DNA from: Fidelibacterota bacterium
Lineage (GTDB): Bacteria; Fidelibacterota; Marinisomatia; Marinisomatales; TCS55
Length of the DNA: 34,117 nucleotides
Direction of reading: 5' to 3'
Assembly: GCA_016845785.1 (NCBI GenBank)
Contig: JAERSH010000051.1
Coordinates: 1 to 34,117, forward strand
Shown: in pieces, positions 28,321-34,117 of the stretch
How positions within the stretch are numbered: the stretch's first letter is position 1
How the letters are laid out: every line of letters starts with the position of its first letter
Translations under genes and position numbers: made by a program
The notes under the pieces: generated by a model
What the model was told of the DNA's origin: nothing
Databases searched by the model: none
What the model saw: the letters and a program-made list of their open reading frames with translations, nothing else

Positions 28321-30636
28321 TTAAAATTCCAGCGTATATCCTGCACTAATGGAAGGGGGCATAAAATTTCCCGCGGCATAGTAACCATAGTCCGGTATAT
28401 AGATATACATGAAAGGATTTCTTCTCAGAAATAACACATTATTTACTTTCATGGTATAGTAAGCTTTGTCTGTACCTAAATATTGGGCCAATTGATATCC
28501 GAAACCACTGCGGAGTTTCTTTCGCCACCCAAAATCCAACTTCATGCGCACGGGATAACGAACATTATTTTTCACCGGCGTAATATATTCTCCATATATG
28601 CCCACATCATTGGCCAAGGGATTATATACATAATGATTGGCGACCCCTGCTTCCCAAGTTTTGGGGTATCCTGATGTCAATTGTAGAATTGAACTGAATG
28701 TAATGTCCTTATTAATGCGATAAGCCAAGAGTGATTTAATCTGGTGAGATTGATCGCCGGAAGCATAATAATAATCGCCGTTCATGACCGATGGATAACT
28801 CCGTTTACTCACGGACCAAGCATAACTGACCCATCCGGATATGCGATTCCATTCGCCTTTCACCATCCCTTCTAAGCCATAAGAGAATCCTTCCCCCCGT
28901 TCTAAGGTTTCCGTTTCTGACTTTGCTTTTAGAGCCAATTGATAATCATATTGATAGAGGATGGACATATCTTTGTGAAAAGCAGAAATTGAATATTCCC
29001 AACTGTCAGAAAACCGGTGCTCATAACTCACGATACGGTGCTCAGCGGTGAGGGGATCTTTATCCGTTAGGGGGAAATAATAATCGGTGGTTTGATTTGC
29101 CTCCACATCACTGGTATTCATGGATTTTAAAAATTGGCGATAAATACCCCAAGCGGCTTTGAATGTTTTATCTCCAAATCGAAGGGCCATTGATGCCCGT
29201 GGATCATTATACCATTTAGATGTGGCTTCTAATCGTGTATTTCGTACGCCCAATTTAAATAATGCAGGACCGATTTCAATTTTATCCTGGATGAACCAAG
29301 CGGTGAGATCGGGTTTATGAGAAATGATGTCTCGATTGAGTTGATTCATTCCCAAAGCATTTTCGAAAGAAAATTTATTCAGTTCAGCGCCTACAGATAT
29401 TTGCTGGCCCCAAAACAAAAATCCGGTCAATTTTATTTTGGCCGTTTTTTCATCCACCAGATTCAGGATGCGTGTTTCATACGCCAACCGTTGATCTATA
29501 TTATTGATGGTATCCTTCATAGAAAAAGCCATGAATGATCGGGATTTCACCTTAAAACTGGATTGGTATATATGTGTTTCTAAAATCAGAAATGGGGAGA
29601 GGATGGATCTACTTTGGAGTCCAATAGCCAAATTGCGCGTGTCGTTTTTCATCCCAAAATCATATTGATCGACAATTTCATCTTCCATAAATATTTTCAT
29701 AAAACCGAAATTCATATCTGAATAATCAAGATTTGAAAATAGAGAAAACCGCAAACGGGTATCGCCAAATTCTGTTAAAAAGGTGGTATTAATGTCATAT
29801 CCATGGTTGGGTGCATTAAATACAATTTCTGTAAATAAATCCGAACCGAACCGTCCGGAGACCATGCCCGTCCCCCATTTTCCCATGGAAAATTCTACAG
29901 CCCCTTTAAGGCCTTTGGTGGATGGTTTGAATTCTCCCCGAGGTTTTCCTTTGGTCCCCTCTTTGGTGGTGAGATAAAGTATAGACGCGTTTCTTCCTCC
30001 GAATGTGGCATCGAAACCGCCCACCAGCATTTCTATATTTTTAATGGAATAAGGATTAAATAAGGAACCGCCGCCTAATGATTGTTGGGGATTATAAATG
30101 GTCATCCCGTCCAGTTGCACCAAGTTCTCTCCCGGATCACTGCCACGGACATTATACAGGGGCGAAAATTCATCCATGATGGTTACACTGGGGGACAGTT
30201 TCACCAATTGATAAATGTCTTTATTCAGTTGGGGTATTTCTTTGAGCAAGACAGGATCCGCTTCAAAACTGGAAATATCCATATCCCGCTGAACGATAGA
30301 TCCCCGGTTGGACACCACTTCGATTGCATTCAACTCCAACACTTTTGAAGTGAGGATCACTTTATTTAAGTAAACACTGCCTTGGGTTAAATCTATCACC
30401 ATGGATTTTTCTGCATAGGCAATATGAGAAAAACGGACGTGAATCGAATCACCCGAAATCCTGTTGAGAACGAAAAATCCATTGGCGTCTGAAATGGCCC
30501 CTTCATCTGTCCCTTCCACAATCACATTGACGCCGATGATGGTGGCCCCCGATTCTTCATCCACGATATATCCTGAAACAGTTTGAGCCAGGAGTGAAGC
30601 CGATAAAAAGATGAGCGTTATAATAAAATTTTTCAT
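28321..30636 (-). CDS. TonB-dependent outer-membrane receptor
   Basis: A 771-residue outer-membrane transporter. It has a signal peptide (cut near residue 17), then a carboxypeptidase-regulatory-like beta-sandwich domain at about 18-100 (VSGYIVDEESGATIIGVNV). A plug domain at about 108-225 contains YNVRGSDPGENLVQLDGMTI and EMLVGGFDATFGGRNASILY, and a long beta barrel ends in an aromatic residue (SAGYTLEF), as needed for BamA recognition. It resembles the SusC-related receptors of FCB bacteria but is shorter than SusC (about 1000 residues), so it may import a metal chelate or small molecule. It sits between an overlapping secreted-protein gene and the DUF4249-like lipoprotein. Confidence 0.92.
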   Translation of the reverse strand: MKNFIITLIFLSASLLAQTVSGYIVDEESGATIIGVNVIVEGTDEGAISDANGFFVLNRISGDSIHVRFSHIAYAEKSMVIDLTQGSVYLNKVILTSKVLELNAIEVVSNRGSIVQRDMDISSFEADPVLLKEIPQLNKDIYQLVKLSPSVTIMDEFSPLYNVRGSDPGENLVQLDGMTIYNPQQSLGGGSLFNPYSIKNIEMLVGGFDATFGGRNASILYLTTKEGTKGKPRGEFKPSTKGLKGAVEFSMGKWGTGMVSGRFGSDLFTEIVFNAPNHGYDINTTFLTEFGDTRLRFSLFSNLDYSDMNFGFMKIFMEDEIVDQYDFGMKNDTRNLAIGLQSRSILSPFLILETHIYQSSFKVKSRSFMAFSMKDTINNIDQRLAYETRILNLVDEKTAKIKLTGFLFWGQQISVGAELNKFSFENALGMNQLNRDIISHKPDLTAWFIQDKIEIGPALFKLGVRNTRLEATSKWYNDPRASMALRFGDKTFKAAWGIYRQFLKSMNTSDVEANQTTDYYFPLTDKDPLTAEHRIVSYEHRFSDSWEYSISAFHKDMSILYQYDYQLALKAKSETETLERGEGFSYGLEGMVKGEWNRISGWVSYAWSVSKRSYPSVMNGDYYYASGDQSHQIKSLLAYRINKDITFSSILQLTSGYPKTWEAGVANHYVYNPLANDVGIYGEYITPVKNNVRYPVRMKLDFGWRKKLRSGFGYQLAQYLGTDKAYYTMKVNNVLFLRRNPFMYIYIPDYGYYAAGNFMPPSISAGYTLEF

Positions 30637-31730
30637 CGCATCATCATTCCTACAGATATCAGGACGCCCGTCTTGGTTTCGGGGATTATATCCGGCCAGG
30701 GATTCATATCCACAAAAACACCCACACCCCCATATAGTCCTTCATGAAATTGGGGTCTGTATTCAATATGGTAGGCGCCAAACACATTTACATTATACAA
30801 ATGTTCCATTTTCAAATTTTCAAATTTATCCCCATTAAAATTCATGATGCCAATCCCGTACCCATAGGACAATCGTGTTATAAATGATGGATTTATCCGT
30901 GTGAATTTTTGCTTTGCCCTTTGTGTAAGGGAAATCATAGCATAATCATCATGCTTCTGAAACGATACTTTAAAATTGGGCAATCTCCTTTCATACACTT
31001 GTTTTTGATCCTGGGGATAATCAAGGGATACATGCCAATCCACACGATACCCATGAGAAAAATGGGCATAGTCCACGCGCCCAAACACGAATCGTTTATA
31101 GGGAAATGATGAAATTGGATTTATTTTTTCTGATTTTAATGCCTCATTTTGATCCACCAACCATTTTTCTAAAACGCGCCCGGATAAAGCTTCAAGTTTT
31201 TCCCCTTTTTTTCTTTTTAGTGAAACATCCCACTGCCACTCATTTAATATTTCACCGGTATGAGACATTAATTGAGATTGGCCATTCAGCACCCTTTTCC
31301 CGGGGCCGCTATGGGCAGGGTCGGACCAAAATTCGAAATGGTTAATGGCCAATGTACTTTTGGCCGAATCCCCATTGGTTCCCGGTTGGGAATCCATTAC
31401 TTCTGATAACGGTTTATCCAATTCATAAATAATATCGATGGGGACGTATTTATAAATGAAACGATTGAATCCCTTTTTGACTTTTAACTGAAATGTAGAA
31501 TCAGGGAATTCCATTGAATCCCTTTTTCTACCTTGAGAAACTGAAAATGCTTTCCCTTTATTGGGCCGATTGTCCACCACATGCACATCCATCAATTCAA
31601 ATGTAAGTGAATCGGTGTTGATGGTCACCGTATCCGTAAGAAAATCAGTATTGAGTTTATCAATAAAGGATTGGCCGTGGACAGCCGTGAGGGACAAAAG
31701 GCACGCAATGGATAAGTGAATCAGTTTCAT
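30633..31730 (-). CDS. Secreted protein of unknown function, operon partner of the receptor
   Basis: I do not recognise the family of this 365-residue protein. It begins with a signal peptide (MKLIHLSIACLLSLTAVHGQ, cut near residue 20). The middle is rich in charged residues and beta strands. The C-terminal 120 residues alternate polar and aromatic residues in strand-like patterns (FITRLSYGYGIGIMNFNGDK, YNVNVFGAYHIEYRP, GLYGGVGVFVDMNPWPD), which could form a small outer-membrane barrel. Its end overlaps the receptor start by 4 bases (ATGA), so the two are translationally coupled and probably work together. Confidence 0.78.
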   Translation of the reverse strand: MKLIHLSIACLLSLTAVHGQSFIDKLNTDFLTDTVTINTDSLTFELMDVHVVDNRPNKGKAFSVSQGRKRDSMEFPDSTFQLKVKKGFNRFIYKYVPIDIIYELDKPLSEVMDSQPGTNGDSAKSTLAINHFEFWSDPAHSGPGKRVLNGQSQLMSHTGEILNEWQWDVSLKRKKGEKLEALSGRVLEKWLVDQNEALKSEKINPISSFPYKRFVFGRVDYAHFSHGYRVDWHVSLDYPQDQKQVYERRLPNFKVSFQKHDDYAMISLTQRAKQKFTRINPSFITRLSYGYGIGIMNFNGDKFENLKMEHLYNVNVFGAYHIEYRPQFHEGLYGGVGVFVDMNPWPDIIPETKTGVLISVGMMMR

Positions 31731-31760
31731 ATTTTCAAAGTTAATTTACGGATAAGTGCT

Positions 31761-31778
31761 TCCAACATCCCTGTTGGA
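31761..31778 (-). terminator. Hairpin downstream of the Yip1-like gene
   Basis: Perfect 7-bp arms TCCAACA / TGTTGGA with a 4-base loop, in the 107-base gap between the Yip1-family gene and the secreted-protein gene. It has no T-tract on the minus strand, so termination is uncertain. Confidence 0.35.
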
Positions 31779-31837
31779 TGGCATCATGCACCAAATGCTC
31801 ACGCCACTTGTTCTTACCAAATAACTAAGACCACAAT

Positions 31838-32521
31838 CTACCCTATCCCAAAACTTTTTCCTAAGGCTCCCATGGTAACGGTAAAACCAGTGCCCAAAGC
31901 CCAAGTAATCCCTGAAATGGCATAAGCCTTATTTCGAGAAACCTCTCCAATGGTTTGCACACCAATACCGGCCAAAATCACATACCAAACTGCAAATGGT
32001 GTAATGGATGATAAAAGTAGGTACAACCCGGTTCCTGTGGCTCCTTCGGAGAAAAAGATATTGAGTCCCGTTCGGGCCAAATCGCCCATTGTGGATACCG
32101 ATTCAATACCGCCAATGTGAACGAGCCCCATATTGACCAACCCTTCTATTGCCAGAATAACACTGGACCAGCCAATAATACTGAATGCTTTTTTATAAGA
32201 AAGATTACCGGCGAATAACATGGATACTAATAAAAGTACACCGCCGACCAAAGCCCATCGTATTAATGTGGATATGGGAACCATGATGAATGGCATGATT
32301 GAGAATGCAGATGCCTTTTCCAAGATGATATCCAGTTGTTCTTGGGGGAGGCTATCCCCGAACTGGGCGGCCATGATGGCGGCTTGGGCCGGCTGCATGA
32401 GAAGGGCCGTTAAAGCACCCAGAACAGATACAAGAATTAAAGGAATAACCCAGCCCGCTTCAGCTTTCTGTTCTTCAAATAATTCTACCGGTGCGGCAAA
32501 CAGGTTGATGATTGATTTCAT
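31838..32521 (-). CDS. Yip1-family membrane protein
   Basis: A 227-residue integral membrane protein with an N-terminal segment typical of bacterial Yip1 proteins (LFAAPVELFEEQKAEAGWVIPLILV). About five or six hydrophobic helices follow, with the loops GLVHIGGIES and SITPFAVWYVILAGIGV. Bacterial Yip1-like proteins are mostly uncharacterised. A strong ribosome binding site (AGGAGG) stands 5 bases before the ATG, and a TGACCT/AGGTCA inverted repeat lies just upstream. A 123-base AT-rich gap separates it from the ABC genes. Confidence 0.85.
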   Translation of the reverse strand: MKSIINLFAAPVELFEEQKAEAGWVIPLILVSVLGALTALLMQPAQAAIMAAQFGDSLPQEQLDIILEKASAFSIMPFIMVPISTLIRWALVGGVLLLVSMLFAGNLSYKKAFSIIGWSSVILAIEGLVNMGLVHIGGIESVSTMGDLARTGLNIFFSEGATGTGLYLLLSSITPFAVWYVILAGIGVQTIGEVSRNKAYAISGITWALGTGFTVTMGALGKSFGIG

Positions 32522-32531
32522 ATTTCCTCCT

Positions 32532-32549
32532 TGACCTAACTACAGGTCA
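32532..32549. promoter_or_regulatory. Inverted repeat TGACCT-N6-AGGTCA upstream of the Yip1-like gene
   Basis: A perfect 6-bp inverted repeat overlapping the leader, ending about 10 bases before the start codon and next to AGGAGG. It could be an operator or an RNA hairpin affecting translation. No regulator is encoded nearby. Confidence 0.35.
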
Positions 32550-32644
32550 GTGTTACAGTTTGATTGATTAAAATGTGCTTCAATTCTAAATTTGTGTGCA
32601 AGACTAAATTGTTAACAGAACTAATAATCATAGCTAACTGTTCT

Positions 32645-33427
32645 TCAATCATTATTTACCCAACTCAAAGAAGAATCCTTTGTGTCATCATCCACCAATG
32701 AGATAAATAGACTTTCTAATGCGGACATTTTTGGGTCAGCCATCATTTTTTCATTAAAATTGTTTTGAATGTTTTTGATAGTATTTTGATAGATAATTTT
32801 GCCTTTATTAATGATAGCCACTTCATCACACAATCCCTCAACATAGCCTAAAATGTGAGAAGTAATTAAAATAGTTGTGCCATTTTCTTTTAGTGTGGTT
32901 AGCAATTGTTTTGTCTTTTTAATGGCAATGGCATCCATCCCTTCAAAGGGTTCGTCAAGCACAATTATTTCCGGATTATGAATCAATGAACACATTATAG
33001 CCAATTTCTTTTTCATACCTTTTGAATAGGTAAAAATGAAATCATTTTTTTGTTCACTAAGATCAAATAATGCAAATAATTCATTTGATCGTATTTTAAT
33101 TTGTTTTTGAGTTAGCCCATAAACACCGCCAATAAAATTTAATTGCTCGACTCCATTTAATTGATCAAATAAGCACGAGTCTTCTGGAACAACCCCTATT
33201 TTTTTTTTATATAAATCACCAATGATTTTTTGACCAAAAATAGTAACCCTGCCGGCGTTTGGAATCGTAATGTCAGAAATGATTTTAATTGTGGTTGTTT
33301 TACCCGCTCCATTTGGACCAATCAACCCAAAAACACTCCCCTTTTTTATAGAAAGTGTTAAATCTTTTAGTGCAGTTTTTGATCGATAATTTTTAGAAAT
33401 GTTTTTTAATTCGATTATATTTGTCAT
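32645..33427 (-). CDS. ABC transporter ATP-binding protein
   Basis: A 260-residue ATPase of the ABC-2/export type (ABCA/CcmA-like). It contains Walker A GPNGAGKT at 37-44, the Q-loop region near 80, the signature YSKGMKKK at 134-141 (usual form LSGGQ/YSxGMxxR), Walker B IIVLDEP at 154-160 and a switch histidine in TSHILGYVE. It follows directly after the gene for a membrane permease at 33465. The gene is strongly AT-rich compared with the rest of the window. The substrate is unknown. Confidence 0.92.
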   Translation of the reverse strand: MTNIIELKNISKNYRSKTALKDLTLSIKKGSVFGLIGPNGAGKTTTIKIISDITIPNAGRVTIFGQKIIGDLYKKKIGVVPEDSCLFDQLNGVEQLNFIGGVYGLTQKQIKIRSNELFALFDLSEQKNDFIFTYSKGMKKKLAIMCSLIHNPEIIVLDEPFEGMDAIAIKKTKQLLTTLKENGTTILITSHILGYVEGLCDEVAIINKGKIIYQNTIKNIQNNFNEKMMADPKMSALESLFISLVDDDTKDSSLSWVNND

Positions 33428-33464
33428 TTATTTATCCATTTTTACTTGGTCACAAAAGGTTTTC

Positions 33465-34117
33465 TTAACAGTATTGTTGTAAAACCAAATCCTTATTTCT
33501 TAACATATATCTATTAAATAATTTCAAACTTAAAATATAGAATCCACCTATCATTAATAATAGAATTTGAATAAAAAGAAATAACTGAATTCCTAATTCG
33601 AATTGATACATAAGCACACCAATTGGAATAAATAATATAAGAACCGTAATCAGAGATAAAATAATAGTGCTGATTGCGGTGGACCTGCCAAGCAGCGATT
33701 CAAAATCAATTGAAAGGGTAAACCTAAAATTTAAATAGTTTGAAAAAATTAGTGCCCCCAATAGTAAATATGTTGAAATACAATATATAAACACTATTGT
33801 TGGAAAAGTAATCGTAGTTGGTTCGGAAAATAAAAAAATGATAAATAGAGATAAGGATAGAATTGTCATCGATTTGATGATTTGAATCAAATTTTTTATA
33901 AAAATAACTTGTATTATTCTTACAGGTAAATATAGAAAAGTTGTGAATGATTGTCCATCATACGTAAAAATGTAACCAAAGTCGGTTAAAAAGCTTATGA
34001 TAACCCAAGAACACAAAAAGACAATAAGCAATTTTTCATTTGATAATAAATCAGAAGATGAATTAAAATAATAGAGTATAATAAGAATAGAAAATAAAAA
34101 TACCGTAAGTATAATTC
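33465..34117 (-). CDS. ABC-2-type membrane permease, partial (cut by window edge)
   Basis: The minus-strand frame is open to the last base of the window, giving at least 216 residues; a TTG at 34031 is not a necessary start. The protein is very hydrophobic, with about five to six membrane segments in the visible part and few charged residues. These include WVIISFLTDFGYIFTYDG, then a run of Ile/Leu-rich helices and the ending FNRYMLRNKDLVLQQYC. It lies 37 bases upstream of the ATPase gene and is probably its membrane partner. The base composition is extremely AT-rich, with long A and T runs. The family assignment rests on gene pairing and membrane topology, not on a motif. Confidence 0.75.
   Translation of the reverse strand, partial: IILTVFLFSILIILYYFNSSSDLLSNEKLLIVFLCSWVIISFLTDFGYIFTYDGQSFTTFLYLPVRIIQVIFIKNLIQIIKSMTILSLSLFIIFLFSEPTTITFPTIVFIYCISTYLLLGALIFSNYLNFRFTLSIDFESLLGRSTAISTIILSLITVLILFIPIGVLMYQFELGIQLFLFIQILLLMIGGFYILSLKLFNRYMLRNKDLVLQQYC

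Overview
The window looks like chromosome from a Gram-negative bacterium of the FCB superphylum. A Neomarinimicrobiota (SAR406)-type organism is my best guess; a Bacteroidota or Ignavibacteria relative is possible. The reasons are a TonB-dependent receptor with an N-terminal carboxypeptidase-regulatory-like domain paired with a DUF4249-like lipoprotein, several lipoproteins, frequent TTG/GTG starts, moderate-to-low GC, and intergenic hairpins typical of such genomes. Nothing in the sequence fixes the taxon. No tRNA, rRNA, CRISPR array or transposase was seen.

Positions 1-20856 are one long run of minus-strand genes, read from right to left. An ArsR-family regulator with a near-perfect palindromic operator starts it. 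TusA, a DsrE2-like protein, a rhodanese/persulfide-dioxygenase-like fusion and a four-cluster ferredoxin fused to NrfD follow. Two unrelated exported proteins come next (a metallo-beta-lactamase-fold protein and a small lipoprotein), and then the large DMSO-reductase-family molybdoenzyme. After that come an IorAB-type molybdenum hydroxylase, and a CO-dehydrogenase-like (form II) cluster in the order coxG-coxS-coxL-coxM-[small membrane protein]-coxD-coxE. The run ends with a molybdenum-cofactor finishing set: a MocA-like cytidylyltransferase, an XdhC/CoxI chaperone, an IscS/NifS-type cysteine desulfurase and the 5' end of moaA behind a structured leader.

Positions 20933-23079 are on the plus strand and hold a MobA-like guanylyltransferase and an unusual SufS/Csd-like class V aminotransferase. 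From 23082 to the right edge genes are again on the minus strand: the non-oxidative pentose phosphate genes rpe-tkt-rpiB, an OsmC protein, a small lipoprotein, a surface block (secreted protein, TonB-dependent receptor, DUF4249-like lipoprotein), a Yip1-family membrane protein, and an AT-rich ABC exporter pair cut by the window edge.

The unifying theme is molybdenum and sulfur. MobA would make the MGD form of the cofactor for the DMSO-reductase-family enzyme. MocA, XdhC and NifS would make and sulfurate the MCD form for the Cox/Ior hydroxylases. TusA, DsrE2, rhodanese/PDO and the membrane molybdoenzyme could together carry persulfide sulfur to sulfite and then oxidise it, passing electrons to quinone. 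That pathway is an inference from gene content; no substrate can be proven from the sequence.
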